A DNA stretch of 51,478 bases from Vibrio sinaloensis DSM 21326 (GTDB lineage Bacteria > Pseudomonadota > Gammaproteobacteria > Enterobacterales > Vibrionaceae), in assembly GCF_000189275.1 (NCBI RefSeq), contig NZ_AEVT01000060.1:1-51478 (forward strand), written 5' to 3'. The notes beneath the pieces are model-generated. The model saw nothing but the letters and a program-made list of their open reading frames with translations. It ran no database searches and was not told the origin of the DNA. Positions 39,304 through 48,930 of the stretch are shown piece after piece (position 1 is the stretch's first letter; each line of letters opens with the position of its first letter). A program made the translations under genes and the position numbers.

Positions 39304-41595
39304 ATGGGCTCTCTAAGACAAAAATGGGTAAGTGACCCAGCTTTCAAAATGTTTAAGAAAGTGCTGCCACCACTATCGAGCACGGAAAAGGAAGCAATGG
39401 AAGCGGGTAGTGTTTGGTGGGACGGAGAGTTGTTCTCAGGCCGTCCAGATTTCACTAAATTGCACCAGTACCCAACACCAACACTCAGCGCAGACGAACA
39501 AGCTTTTATGAACAACGAGCTTGAAACGCTGCTAGAGATGCTGGATGACCACAAGATCGTCAAAGAAGATCGCGACCTTCCGCCCGAGGTATGGGAATTC
39601 TTACGTAAAGAGCGCTTCTTCTCGTTGATCATCTCCAAAGAATATGGAGGCCGTGAGTTTTCATCATTAGCGAACTCGACCATCGTATCGCGAATAGCAA
39701 CGCGCAGTATCAGCGCGGCTGTTTCGGTGATGGTACCAAACTCTCTGGGCCCCGGTGAGCTGCTGTCTCATTATGGTACTCAAGAGCAGAAAGATTACTG
39801 GTTGCCACGCTTAGCCGATGGTACCGATATCCCTTGTTTCGCGCTTACAGGACCAGAAGCTGGCTCAGATGCTGGTGGTATTCCTGATGAGGGGATCGTT
39901 TGTTACGGTGAACACGATGGCAAAGAAGTACTCGGTATCCGTTTAAACTGGAACAAACGTTATATCACCCTCGCGCCAGTCGCGACGGTATTAGGTCTAG
40001 CATTTAAGATGTACGATCCTGATGGCTTAATGGGTGACAAAAAAGAGCTAGGCATTACCTGTGCCTTGATCCCAGCCGACCACAAAGGTGTCGAGATTGG
40101 CGAGCGTCATGATCCGCTTGGTTTGGCCTTCATGAATGGTCCAACTCGTGGTAGCGATGTGTTCATCCCAATGGAATGGTTAATTGGTGGCCAAGACTAC
40201 GCGGGTAAAGGTTGGCGTATGTTGGTGGAGTGTTTGTCAGCGGGGCGTGGTATTTCGTTGCCGGCACTGGGTACAGCGATGGGCCATTTAACCGCCCGCA
40301 CAACGGGTGCCTATGCCTACGTGCGTAAACAATTCGGTATGTCGATTGGTAAGTTTGAAGGTGTCGCAGAGGCGCTGGGGCGCATTGGTGGTTTAACTTA
40401 TCTATTGGAAGCGAGCCGTACTTTGACGACAACGTCTCTCGACCTTAAGGAAAAGCCAGGCATCGTTACAGCGATTGCCAAATACCATATGACAGAAATG
40501 GCTCGTGAAATCCTCGATGACTCAATGGATATTCACTCTGGCCGCGCGATTCAAGATGGACCTATGAACTATCTTGCGGCTCCTTACCTGGGTATCCCTG
40601 TTGCCATTACGGTAGAAGGCGCAAACATCCTAACTCGTAACCTTATGATCTTTGGCCAGGGTGCGACGCGTTGTCACCCATACGTACTGAAAGAAATGGA
40701 AGCGGCGGCCAACCCTGATGAAAAGCAAGGGGCTAAAGAGTTTGACGATCTACTGTTCAAGCACATTAAGCATGCAATGGGCAATACATTTGGTGCGTTT
40801 GGTGCGGCTCTAACAGGTTCTCGTTTTATTAAAGCAGACATGAGTGGACCGACTCAGCGTTACTACAAAGACATGACGCGCCTAAGTCGAGCATTAGCAG
40901 TCAGTGCCGATATCGCGATGGCAACGTTAGGCGGCGACCTTAAACGTAAAGAGATGATCTCCGCTCGTTTGGGTGATGTACTGGCTTATCTATACATGGC
41001 ATCAGCAGCACTGAAGAAGTATGAAGATGAGGGGCGTCAGCAGCAAGACTTAGATTATGTTCACTATGCTGTGCAGCACTGTTTGTATCATGCGGCGAAT
41101 GCACTGCAAGAAGCATTCACCAACTACCCTCAGAAAGCGGTAGGCCGTTTACTTAAAGTGTTGATATTCCCTATCGGCAACCACTTTGTTAAACCAAGCG
41201 ATAACCTAACGGTTAAACTGGCTGAAAGCTTAATGACCCCGGGCGCTCATCGTGATCGTTTGACTCACCTGTGCTATGTCGGCAAAGATGAGAACGACAG
41301 TGTGGGCCTAATGGAAAATGCATTCTTAGCTATGTATGGCGTCAAAGCTCTTGAGCGAAAACTGATGCGTGCTGCTAAAGAAGGCAAGGTTGCGCGTAAA
41401 GGCCTACTTAAAGACAGATTGGCACAAGCGTTAGCTGCGGATGTGCTTACTCAAGAAGAGGTGGACCAAATTGTTGCAGCGGATAAGTTGCGCTACAAAG
41501 CCATCCAAGTTGACCACTTTAGCCATGATTTTAGTGAAGTTCGCACTCATGGTGAGATAAAGAAGGCCAAGGCAAAGTTAGATAGCGCAGCATAA
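39304..41595 (+). CDS. fadE: Acyl-CoA dehydrogenase FadE
   Basis: A 763-residue, FadE-type acyl-CoA dehydrogenase that makes the first double bond of beta-oxidation using FAD. The length is that of the large bacterial FadE class rather than the 380-residue type. Recognisable blocks are GSDAGGIPDEGIVCYGE, LNWNKRYITLAPVATVLGLA, AGKGWRMLVECLSAGRGISL, SGRAIQDGPMNYL and NILTRNLMIFGQGATRCHP. The C-terminal extension is rich in Lys and Ala. It lies 72 bases downstream of psrA and may share its promoter. A terminator follows. Confidence 0.96.
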   Translation: MGSLRQKWVSDPAFKMFKKVLPPLSSTEKEAMEAGSVWWDGELFSGRPDFTKLHQYPTPTLSADEQAFMNNELETLLEMLDDHKIVKEDRDLPPEVWEFLRKERFFSLIISKEYGGREFSSLANSTIVSRIATRSISAAVSVMVPNSLGPGELLSHYGTQEQKDYWLPRLADGTDIPCFALTGPEAGSDAGGIPDEGIVCYGEHDGKEVLGIRLNWNKRYITLAPVATVLGLAFKMYDPDGLMGDKKELGITCALIPADHKGVEIGERHDPLGLAFMNGPTRGSDVFIPMEWLIGGQDYAGKGWRMLVECLSAGRGISLPALGTAMGHLTARTTGAYAYVRKQFGMSIGKFEGVAEALGRIGGLTYLLEASRTLTTTSLDLKEKPGIVTAIAKYHMTEMAREILDDSMDIHSGRAIQDGPMNYLAAPYLGIPVAITVEGANILTRNLMIFGQGATRCHPYVLKEMEAAANPDEKQGAKEFDDLLFKHIKHAMGNTFGAFGAALTGSRFIKADMSGPTQRYYKDMTRLSRALAVSADIAMATLGGDLKRKEMISARLGDVLAYLYMASAALKKYEDEGRQQQDLDYVHYAVQHCLYHAANALQEAFTNYPQKAVGRLLKVLIFPIGNHFVKPSDNLTVKLAESLMTPGAHRDRLTHLCYVGKDENDSVGLMENAFLAMYGVKALERKLMRAAKEGKVARKGLLKDRLAQALAADVLTQEEVDQIVAADKLRYKAIQVDHFSHDFSEVRTHGEIKKAKAKLDSAA

Positions 41596-41640
41596 TTGTA
41601 CAAAATGCCCGCTATTTAGAACTGAACATGAATGAAGCAA

Positions 41641-41665
41641 AGGCACCTATGATAGGTGCCTTTTT
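41641..41665 (+). terminator. Rho-independent terminator of fadE
   Basis: AGGCACCTA (41641-41649) and TAGGTGCCT (41653-41661) form a perfect 9-bp stem with a TGA loop, followed by TTTTG. Confidence 0.9.
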
Positions 41666-41797
41666 GTTGGGCAAAAAAACTGCGTTTACTGACAAACAGC
41701 TCCAACCACTTGCACTTTAGCGACATTTTTACAGAAATTAGATGCGATTTTATGTTGAACCTTTTATCCTAGCGGGGTTTTGTTAAGGAAGTTGAAT

Positions 41798-43000
41798 ATG
41801 ATCATCAAACCTAGAATTCGCGGATTTATCTGTACTACTACGCATCCAGTAGGCTGTGAAGCTAACGTAAAAGAACAAATTGCTTACACAAAAGCACAAG
41901 GCCCAATCAAAGACGCGCCTAAGCGTGTACTTGTTGTTGGTGCATCAAGTGGCTACGGTCTATCTTCTCGTATCGCTGCGGCATTTGGTGGCGGTGCTTC
42001 AACTATCGGTGTTTTCTTCGAGAAAGAAGGCACAGAGAAAAAACCAGGCACAGCGGGTTTCTACAACTCTGTAGCGTTTGAAAAGCTAGCACGTGAAGAA
42101 GGTCTTTACGCGAAAAGCCTAAATGGCGATGCTTTCTCAAATGAAGCAAAAGAAAAGACAATTGAGCTGATCAAAGAAGATCTTGGTCAGATTGATATGG
42201 TGGTTTACTCACTGGCTTCTCCAGTACGTAAAATGCCAGAAACGGGTGAGGTGATTCGTTCATCACTAAAACCAATCGGTGAAACGTACACGTCTACTGC
42301 AGTTGATACAAACAAAGACGTGATCATCGAAGCAAGCGTTGAGCCAGCGACAGAAGAAGAGATCAAAGACACTGTGACTGTAATGGGCGGTGAAGATTGG
42401 GAACTTTGGATCAATGCGCTGTCTGAAGCGGGTGTTCTAGCTGACGGCTGTAAGACCGTTGCCTACAGCTACATCGGTACTGAGCTAACTTGGCCAATCT
42501 ACTGGGATGGTGCGCTAGGTAAAGCGAAAATGGACCTAGACCGCGCGGCTACAGCGCTAAATGAGAAACTGTCTGTGACTGGTGGCACGGCAAACGTCGC
42601 TGTACTGAAATCAGTGGTAACTCAAGCAAGTTCGGCAATTCCGGTTATGCCACTGTACATTGCGATGGTATTTAAGAAGATGCGTGAGCAAGGTGTACAC
42701 GAAGGGTGTATGGAGCAGATCTTCCGTATGTTCAGCCAACGCCTATACAAAGAAGATGGCAGCGCAGCAGAAGTCGATGAGAAGAACCGTCTTCGTCTAG
42801 ATGACTGGGAACTGCGCGACGATATTCAGCAGCACTGTCGTGAGCTATGGCCACAGATCACATCTGAAAACCTAAAAGAGCTAACTGACTACGTTGAGTA
42901 CAAAGAAGAGTTCTTGAAGCTGTTTGGCTTTGGCGTTGAAGGCGTTGATTACGACGCTGACGTTAACCCAGATTACAAGGCAGATTTCATCGCTATCTAA
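41798..43000 (+). CDS. fabV: Trans-2-enoyl-ACP/CoA reductase FabV
   Basis: A 400-residue NADH-dependent enoyl reductase of the FabV class, which completes each round of fatty-acid elongation and is naturally resistant to triclosan. The N-terminus [20 protein letters not shown], the nucleotide-binding [20 protein letters not shown] and the catalytic Tyr-x8-Lys pattern in [11 protein letters not shown] are typical. ATG 41798 has AAGGAAG upstream; an in-frame TTG at 41780 does not. Its position after psrA-fadE places synthesis next to degradation, though it appears to have its own promoter in the 200-bp gap. Confidence 0.97.
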   Translation: MIIKPRIRGFICTTTHPVGCEANVKEQIAYTKAQGPIKDAPKRVLVVGASSGYGLSSRIAAAFGGGASTIGVFFEKEGTEKKPGTAGFYNSVAFEKLAREEGLYAKSLNGDAFSNEAKEKTIELIKEDLGQIDMVVYSLASPVRKMPETGEVIRSSLKPIGETYTSTAVDTNKDVIIEASVEPATEEEIKDTVTVMGGEDWELWINALSEAGVLADGCKTVAYSYIGTELTWPIYWDGALGKAKMDLDRAATALNEKLSVTGGTANVAVLKSVVTQASSAIPVMPLYIAMVFKKMREQGVHEGCMEQIFRMFSQRLYKEDGSAAEVDEKNRLRLDDWELRDDIQQHCRELWPQITSENLKELTDYVEYKEEFLKLFGFGVEGVDYDADVNPDYKADFIAI

Positions 43001-43022
43001 TCAGACGCGTTAAATGAATAAT

Positions 43023-43054
43023 AAAAAATCCGCAGTCATTACTGCGGATTTTTT
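43023..43054. terminator. Bidirectional terminator between fabV and xthA
   Basis: AAAAAATCCGCAGT (43023-43036) and ACTGCGGATTTTTT (43041-43054) form a perfect stem with a CATT loop. A- and T-runs on both sides let it serve both converging genes. Confidence 0.93.
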
Positions 43055-43069
43055 GTTTCTGACACAGTG

Positions 43070-43876
43070 TTATTTAAACGTCGACCAGATTGGCGCGTGA
43101 TCAGACGGTTTTTCGATACCACGCAGCTCATAATCGATGTCGGACTCAATACACTTCTCTGCTAGCTTTGCTGTGGCTAATACAACGTCGATACGCAGGC
43201 CACGGTTATCTGGAAAGCCTTTCGAGCGGTAGTCAAACCACGAGAAACGATCGTTTGCGTCTGGGTGAATCTGACGGAAAGTATCAACAAATCCCCAATC
43301 CAATAGTGTTTTCAACCATTCACGTTCTTCCGGTTGGAAAGAGCATTTACCCGTTTTTAACCAGCGCTTGCGATTTGGTTCACCAATGCCGATATCAGCA
43401 TCGAGCGGGCTGATATTAATATCTCCCATCACCACCAATTGTTCATCATTACTGTGGTGGTCGTTCAAATAAGTCATCAAATCTTTGTAAAACTGGCGTT
43501 TGTAAGGGTATTTGGTTTCATGGCTGATGTTGTCCCCTTGTGGGAAGTAGCCATTAAGAATCGTGACTTTCTCACCGTTATCGTCTTCTACCGTTACCAT
43601 GATCATGCGTTTCTGATGATCTTCGTTATCAGTAGGGAACCCTTTTTGTACAGAAATAGGTTCTTTTTTGCACAGCATGGCAACGCCGTAATGGGCTTTT
43701 TGACCATGGAAATAGACTTTATAGCCCATCGCCTCGACATCTTCGATCGGGAAAGCTTCGTCATGAACTTTGATTTCTTGTAAACCGATCACGTCTGGCT
43801 GATGTTTGTCGATTACTGCTTGCAGTTGATGCAGTCTGGCACGCAGACCATTGATGTTGAACGAGATGACTTTCAT
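43070..43876 (-). CDS. xthA: Exodeoxyribonuclease III
   Basis: A 268-residue DNA-repair enzyme cutting at abasic sites and degrading duplex DNA from 3' ends. The endonuclease/exonuclease/phosphatase-fold motifs are all present: [14 protein letters not shown] at the start, GLQEIKVHD (metal-binding Glu), [18 protein letters not shown] (catalytic Asp/Asn) and the C-terminal SDHAPIW (catalytic His). Length equals that of E. coli XthA. It converges on fabV and is divergent from the chemoreceptor gene. Confidence 0.97.
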   Translation of the reverse strand: MKVISFNINGLRARLHQLQAVIDKHQPDVIGLQEIKVHDEAFPIEDVEAMGYKVYFHGQKAHYGVAMLCKKEPISVQKGFPTDNEDHQKRMIMVTVEDDNGEKVTILNGYFPQGDNISHETKYPYKRQFYKDLMTYLNDHHSNDEQLVVMGDINISPLDADIGIGEPNRKRWLKTGKCSFQPEEREWLKTLLDWGFVDTFRQIHPDANDRFSWFDYRSKGFPDNRGLRIDVVLATAKLAEKCIESDIDYELRGIEKPSDHAPIWSTFK

Positions 43877-43944
43877 CCTGAATCCTTATTGTTGTTCTAA
43901 GGCGAAATTTATTTGATGGTATCACTTTCTGTCTGTCCAGACTA

Positions 43945-43965
43945 AATCAATCAACTTGATTGATT
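43945..43965. promoter_or_regulatory. 21-bp perfect palindrome between xthA and the chemoreceptor gene
   Basis: AATCAATCAA (43945-43954), a central C, and TTGATTGATT (43956-43965) form perfect 10-bp inverted arms. A related partial element, TTTTGATTGATATATCA, lies about 20 bases further on. The location, 69 bases from xthA and 120 from the receptor start, suits an operator for either gene. Confidence 0.5.
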
Positions 43966-44084
43966 CGCATTAACACAATTGTAAACTTTTGATTGATATA
44001 TCATCGCATTATGGTGTAATCAGTTTGTTAAATATTGTTCGCTGTTGTGTGGTTACATTAGGTATCTGCTTAAAAGGATGTAAT

Positions 44085-46202
44085 ATGCGAAACCTATCGG
44101 TTCAATGGAAGATCTCTCTTTTGGCAGGCTGCTGCTTGCTTCTTACCTCGCTCTCTCTGATTGGCTTTTCTGTTTTTAATGCGGTTTCAAATCAGCAATT
44201 GATCAAAGAGCAAAGCTCACGTTCCGTTCTCGAAAAATCAGAGCAACTTATCGAAACTCGTGCGTTACTCAACGCGACTGAAGTTGCGGAGTATTTGAAT
44301 GAAGCGCTCTACCGAGCGGAAATGCTGGCCTCGAGCGCTTTGTTTCAAAAAACCAATACGGAAGAGAATTTTGGCGACAGTGAAGAGTTGCGTACAGCAC
44401 TGGATGAGATGGTGCGTAAATCGGTGCTGAATTTCGATTCGATTCAAGGCGCTTATCTTGTCTTTGAGCCTAACCTGCTTGATGGTGAAGACGCGAATTA
44501 CGAAGGTGCAGAGTATGTTGGCTCTAACGAAAAAGGGCGATTTGCACCGTATTGGAAAACCGCCAACAATGGTGAAAATGTTGTTGCCAATGTGCTGAGC
44601 GAGGTGGTGTTAGCTGATAACGGCAATAGTGAGCGTTTTTTCTGTCCGATTTCGAGTGGCAGCAGTTGTATTTCTTCACCAACTTTAATTGAACATGAAA
44701 ACGGCAGCTTCTTAACGTCTTCTATCTCGGTGCCTATTCGTGTCGAAGACGTTTCGGTCGGCTTCTTTGGCATCGATCTTCGTCTTGATCCTCTTAAACA
44801 ATTGGCGCTTGAATCTGACGCTAAGCTGTTTGATGGACAAGGTAGCATTGCGATTGTTAGCTTAGACGGTAGCTTGATTGCCAGTGATGACTCTGAAGCC
44901 CAGGTTGGGCAGGCGTTTAACAGTAAGCATGTTTCGGCGGATCAATTGACCGACCTGCTGTTTGGCCAAGAAGTTCAAACACTTTGGTCTGAAGATGGCC
45001 AATGGTTAACGGTGTTTGCACCCATCATGGTGGCAAATCAAACTTGGGGTGTGCTGTTTGATATGCCAAGAGCCAGTGTGCTAAAAGATGCTAACTTGCT
45101 CGATGCGATCATTAGCGAACAAGTCGAAGACAGCGTTAAAACGGAGATCATTGCTGGTGGTTTATTGGTGCTGTTTGGTCTCGCAACGGTGACTTTGATG
45201 GCGTCTCGTTTGGTCAAACCAATTCGCGAAGTGGTTGCTCGATTAGATGATATTGCGTCAGGTGAGGGGGATTTAACTCAGCGCCTTGAAGTGAAATCTA
45301 ATGATGAGATTGGCCAATTGGCAAAAGGATTTAACCTCTTCCTAGGTAAACTGCAAGACACCATCAAAGACATTATCGATACCACGATGCAAGTGGCAAC
45401 CACGACGGAACAATCTAAGGTCGCTGCGCAAAACACCAGTAGCAGTAGTGATGCTCAATTCAAAGAAGTGGATTTAGTGGCAACCGCGGCGGAAGAAATG
45501 ACCCAAACGGCTGGTCTTGTGGTGCAAAATGCCGAAGTCGCAGTTCGTGAGGCTGAAAACGCCAATGAAGCGGCATCTGTCGGGCAGCAAGTGATTGAAG
45601 AATCTCAGCAGGAGATGGCTCGCTTGGTGGCTAGAATGACCGCTGCGGTTCCTGTGGTAGAAGAATTGGCGAAAAACAATGCTAATATAACCGACATTCT
45701 AACCGTAATTGAGGGCATTTCAGAGCAAACCAATCTGTTGGCGCTCAATGCGGCCATCGAAGCCGCTCGCGCCGGTGAACAAGGCCGTGGTTTTGCCGTA
45801 GTTGCGGAAGAAGTACGAAATCTTGCCAGCCGAACGCAATCTTCCGTTGGGGAAATTCGCGAAGTGATTGCGAATGTACAAACGGGTACACAGGATGTGG
45901 TAGAAGCGATTCAAGAGGGCAACGCATTAGCCAACGACTCTTCGCAACAAGTCGAAAAAGCGGTAGAAGAGTTGAGTCATATCTTCGCGGCCATTGCTTC
46001 CATCAGTGATATGAACAGCCAGATAGTGAAAGCGGCGGAAGAGCAGCAATCGGTATCAGGTGAAGTGAATCAAAGTGTAAGTAATATTCGCGACTTAAGT
46101 GCGCAGATCCTCTCTCAGGCTGAAGAATCTGAGACGGTCAGTGTCCAAATCGGAGAGCTGTCAAAGAGTCAGCAGCAATTGGTGAATCAGTTTAAAGTGT
46201 AA
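44085..46202 (+). CDS. Methyl-accepting chemotaxis protein with large periplasmic sensor
   Basis: A 705-residue receptor. A first membrane segment (about residues 8-30) is followed by a roughly 320-residue periplasmic region that looks like a double Cache sensor ([58 protein letters not shown]). A second membrane segment lies near 353-375, then a HAMP domain ([20 protein letters not shown]). The cytoplasmic signalling domain carries the hairpin tip [22 protein letters not shown], quoted in part here as [20 protein letters not shown]. It passes ligand binding to CheA/CheW. ATG 44085 is chosen because AAAAGG precedes it; an upstream in-frame start at 43989 lacks a site. Ligand unknown. Confidence 0.93.
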   Translation: MRNLSVQWKISLLAGCCLLLTSLSLIGFSVFNAVSNQQLIKEQSSRSVLEKSEQLIETRALLNATEVAEYLNEALYRAEMLASSALFQKTNTEENFGDSEELRTALDEMVRKSVLNFDSIQGAYLVFEPNLLDGEDANYEGAEYVGSNEKGRFAPYWKTANNGENVVANVLSEVVLADNGNSERFFCPISSGSSCISSPTLIEHENGSFLTSSISVPIRVEDVSVGFFGIDLRLDPLKQLALESDAKLFDGQGSIAIVSLDGSLIASDDSEAQVGQAFNSKHVSADQLTDLLFGQEVQTLWSEDGQWLTVFAPIMVANQTWGVLFDMPRASVLKDANLLDAIISEQVEDSVKTEIIAGGLLVLFGLATVTLMASRLVKPIREVVARLDDIASGEGDLTQRLEVKSNDEIGQLAKGFNLFLGKLQDTIKDIIDTTMQVATTTEQSKVAAQNTSSSSDAQFKEVDLVATAAEEMTQTAGLVVQNAEVAVREAENANEAASVGQQVIEESQQEMARLVARMTAAVPVVEELAKNNANITDILTVIEGISEQTNLLALNAAIEAARAGEQGRGFAVVAEEVRNLASRTQSSVGEIREVIANVQTGTQDVVEAIQEGNALANDSSQQVEKAVEELSHIFAAIASISDMNSQIVKAAEEQQSVSGEVNQSVSNIRDLSAQILSQAEESETVSVQIGELSKSQQQLVNQFKV

Positions 46203-46203
46203 T

Positions 46204-46231
46204 AAAAAGCCGCAGAAATCTGCGGCTTTTT
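46204..46231. terminator. Bidirectional terminator between the chemoreceptor gene and roxA
   Basis: GCCGCAG (46209-46215) and CTGCGGC (46220-46226) pair around an AAAT loop, with AAAAA before and TTTTT after, so it can serve both converging genes. Confidence 0.9.
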
Positions 46232-46270
46232 AACATTTAATCTGGGTGACAACTTATGTTAGATACTCAT

Positions 46271-47401
46271 TCAGTCTAGGTACCAGTAACCGAGATTGAC
46301 CAACTGGGTGAGTAAGTTGATGCTACTTTGGTCGTTGATATTGATATGTTGCTCTGTCACGACATGATGGTTACATAGCCTATCTAATAGCTGCTCATCG
46401 CATAAGCTAAATTTATCGCCATTGATGTAGATGTCACTCTTGTTGTCTTGGTTGTACAAGGTTCTTAGCCCAGGCAACTTGATTAGTCCCCCTTGGGCAT
46501 CTAGATGCTCGAAAACCTCTTCTTCACTATAAGGCTCTTCTGGTGGTGCAATGTCGAGCTGATGACGAGAGTGGCTTAAGCTGGTGGCGATAAAATCAGC
46601 AACGTCGCGTTCAGAGTTGAGAGCTGATTTAAGCATTTGGGTCAGAAGGGCAAGATCCGCCGTTTTAATCTCGCCATGATGTTGCTGGGTGCTCATCTCT
46701 GGGTTATGGAGATGCACGTCACCTTTATCATTGGCTAGTACGTAGTCAGCAAAGTTACTCAAAAGCTCTTGCTCTTTCGGTGAGCGATAGCCGATCGAGT
46801 AGCTCATACTTGGCTCTAAAGTGTTACCTTCATGTGGGAAACCTGGGGGGATGTAAAGAATATCGCCGGGCTCTAAAATTTCGTCGATAATCGCATCGAA
46901 GCCTTCAATTTGTCGCAGAGCGCTTGCTTGAATTGACTCTTGATATTGACCTCGATCCAAGTCGCCCACGCGCCAGCGGCGCTTACCGCTCCCTTGAATA
47001 ATGAATACGTCATATTGGTCGATATGCGGGCCAACGCCGCCTTCAGGTGCGGAGTAGCACACCATGAGATCATCGAATAACCATTGAGGTAAGGAGTTAA
47101 AGGCGCTCACTAGCTCGGCAGAACCAGTATGCCAATGGTTACATGCCTGTACGACCAGTTGCCAATGGCTTTCAGTCAGTTCGGAGAAAAATGCTTCTTT
47201 GAACGGCCCGTGTTGCGCTTGCCACACGTTGTTATGATTAGAGACAAAACGGGAGTCGACTTCTTCTTCCATTGCTAATCCGGCAATCTCTTCGGGTGAG
47301 ATTGGGTCGACAAAATCAACAAAGCCTTTCTTAATGACCGTTGGCTTTTTGTGCCAATATTGGGCCAGAAAATGATTCAAATCGAAGTTCAATTGATACA
47401 T
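46271..47401 (-). CDS. roxA: Ribosomal oxygenase RoxA/YcfD (50S protein L16 arginine hydroxylase)
   Basis: A 376-residue JmjC-type 2-oxoglutarate/Fe(II) oxygenase. The iron triad is visible: GPHIDQYDVF gives His126 and Asp128, and IPPGFPHEG gives His190. The N-terminal LAQYWHKKPTVIKKGF and the C-terminal winged-helix part fit YcfD, which hydroxylates an arginine of ribosomal protein L16. Its start overlaps the stop of ybaM by one base (TGATG), making it the last gene of the minus-strand cluster. Confidence 0.93.
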   Translation of the reverse strand: MYQLNFDLNHFLAQYWHKKPTVIKKGFVDFVDPISPEEIAGLAMEEEVDSRFVSNHNNVWQAQHGPFKEAFFSELTESHWQLVVQACNHWHTGSAELVSAFNSLPQWLFDDLMVCYSAPEGGVGPHIDQYDVFIIQGSGKRRWRVGDLDRGQYQESIQASALRQIEGFDAIIDEILEPGDILYIPPGFPHEGNTLEPSMSYSIGYRSPKEQELLSNFADYVLANDKGDVHLHNPEMSTQQHHGEIKTADLALLTQMLKSALNSERDVADFIATSLSHSRHQLDIAPPEEPYSEEEVFEHLDAQGGLIKLPGLRTLYNQDNKSDIYINGDKFSLCDEQLLDRLCNHHVVTEQHININDQSSINLLTQLVNLGYWYLD

Positions 47402-47565
47402 CAGTTGTTGTTCTCGATTTTACTTTCTAAATCCGACTTGACGATCTTAATCGCTTCCAAAGCAACTTTGGGATCCACTTCATTACTTTCGAGCAGGTAG
47501 ATAAGGTCAACGGCGAGTTTTATTTCGTCTGGGGCTTGATCTAAGCCAGTAGAATTAGAGGACAT
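47401..47565 (-). CDS. ybaM: YbaM-like small protein (DUF2496)
   Basis: A 54-residue protein that is easily missed. It reads MSSNSTGLDQAPDEIKLAVD, then LIYLLESNEVDPKVALEAIK and a charged end. The APDEIKLAVDLI-LLE block matches E. coli YbaM as I recall it. ATG 47565 immediately follows the priC stop codon, and its stop overlaps the roxA start by one base. In E. coli ybaM also directly follows priC, which supports the call. Function unknown. Confidence 0.88.
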   Translation of the reverse strand: MSSNSTGLDQAPDEIKLAVDLIYLLESNEVDPKVALEAIKIVKSDLESKIENNN

Positions 47566-48114
47566 CTATTGGTTTCTCTCTCGGTAAGTAATTTGGTTCT
47601 CTATTTTGAGTTTGGCTTCTTGGCAGCGTTTTAAACGTTGTTCCGTTGCCATTAACTCTTGTTGAGCCGCTTGTTGTTGAAATGGCGGGGCGTACTGGAG
47701 TGCTAACTCTTTGTCTTTGACCATTTCACGCAAGCGTCGTTCCCACTCTTGATGCTGCGATAAGTGCTGATACAGCTCGTTAATAGGTTTTTGAAAGTAG
47801 CTGCGATGCTTAGGCTCATTTTTGCGGATAGTGGTGGTGGCAAGCTCGCGCTGGATCGCGCTAATCTGGGCTAATAACCGTTCGGTTAAGTACTCGGCAC
47901 GCAACGCTGTCAGTTTTCCCGCCGCTTCCTCACGCACAATACTGTCTAGGGTTGCTTGGGTTTCTTTTACGCAAGGAACCAGCAGTTTCGAGCGGCTGGC
48001 AAACAGTCGTTCGTCAAACAGTGGCAAGTGGTGCTCGCCACGTTTGCGATCAACCGCCGCTGCTTGCTGAGCTAGCTCTTGTAAAGTACCGGATAGTTGA
48101 TTGATGCGACTCAT
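47566..48114 (-). CDS. priC: Primosomal replication protein PriC
   Basis: A 182-residue helical protein that helps reload DnaB at stalled forks. The N-terminal SRINQLSGTLQELAQQAAAV and FDERLFAS, and the C-terminal half rich in Arg, Gln and Glu (EWERRLREMVKDKE, QQELMATEQRLKRCQEAK), fit PriC proteins. ATG 48114 is chosen: it overlaps the stop of the upstream gene by four bases (ATGA). An in-frame GTG/ATG 15 bases upstream is less likely. The neighbour ybaM is the same as in E. coli. Confidence 0.82.
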   Translation of the reverse strand: MSRINQLSGTLQELAQQAAAVDRKRGEHHLPLFDERLFASRSKLLVPCVKETQATLDSIVREEAAGKLTALRAEYLTERLLAQISAIQRELATTTIRKNEPKHRSYFQKPINELYQHLSQHQEWERRLREMVKDKELALQYAPPFQQQAAQQELMATEQRLKRCQEAKLKIENQITYRERNQ

Positions 48115-48890
48115 AGATTGACGAACCAAGCCTCATAAGCGAGTTTAACTGCAAGAATGCTCACTACGGTAACAAACACAGGGCGAATGAACTTTGCGCC
48201 AAAGCGTATTGCTGAGTGTGCGCCAACAAAAGCGCCTGCCATTAAGCAAAGCCCCATGGTTAATCCTAGCAGCCAGTCGATGTGACCTAAAACAGCAAAA
48301 GTGACTAGAGAAGTAAAGTTGCTGGTAAAGTTCATCGCCTTGGATAAACCTGAAGCGAGCAAAATATTAAGGCGGTAGAGAGCCATTGAGCTGGCTGTCC
48401 AAAATGCACCAGTGCCTGGGCCGGCAACACCATCATAGAAACCGAGAATCAACCCCTGAGCATACTGCTTTTTGTTTAAAACAGGACAGGGCTGAGGCAT
48501 TTCGTTTTTATTCGCATTGGGCGTTTTATGCCAAATGGTATAGATAGCCGCAGCAAGAATGATCAGGGGCAGTACTTTTTCTAGCCACTCTGTGCTGATC
48601 AAATCAACGAACAGAGTACCGAGTGTGGCGCCAATTAAGGTTGAGACAAAAGCTCGTTTCCAGCAACGCGGTTTAAAGAGCCGTTTTCTATAGTAGGTAA
48701 AGGCTGCCGTCGAGGAGGCAAAGGTCGCCGCGAGCTTATTGGTCCCCAGTGCAATATGCGGAGGGAGGCCCAAAGAGAGTAGCGCAGGTACAGTTAGCAT
48801 GCCGCCGCCGCCGGCGACAGCATCAATAAATCCGGCAGCAAATGCGACTAAGGCCAACACCAACAACACGGTTGGCTCAAACAATTCCAT
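48111..48890 (-). CDS. yfcA: TSUP-family membrane transporter (YfcA-like)
   Basis: A 259-residue inner-membrane protein with seven to eight hydrophobic segments in two halves. The opening AAGFIDAVAGGGGMLTVPALL and the middle GFYDGVAGPGTGAFWTASSM are the paired motifs of the sulphite/anion exporter (TauE/SafE, TSUP) family and closely fit YfcA. The substrate is uncertain. It lies 40 bases downstream of dinG and overlaps priC by four bases. Confidence 0.88.
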   Translation of the reverse strand: MELFEPTVLLVLALVAFAAGFIDAVAGGGGMLTVPALLSLGLPPHIALGTNKLAATFASSTAAFTYYRKRLFKPRCWKRAFVSTLIGATLGTLFVDLISTEWLEKVLPLIILAAAIYTIWHKTPNANKNEMPQPCPVLNKKQYAQGLILGFYDGVAGPGTGAFWTASSMALYRLNILLASGLSKAMNFTSNFTSLVTFAVLGHIDWLLGLTMGLCLMAGAFVGAHSAIRFGAKFIRPVFVTVVSILAVKLAYEAWFVNL

Positions 48891-48930
48891 AAAGTTATCT
48901 TTTTTATATGTGAGTTATGGGTATCAGACC

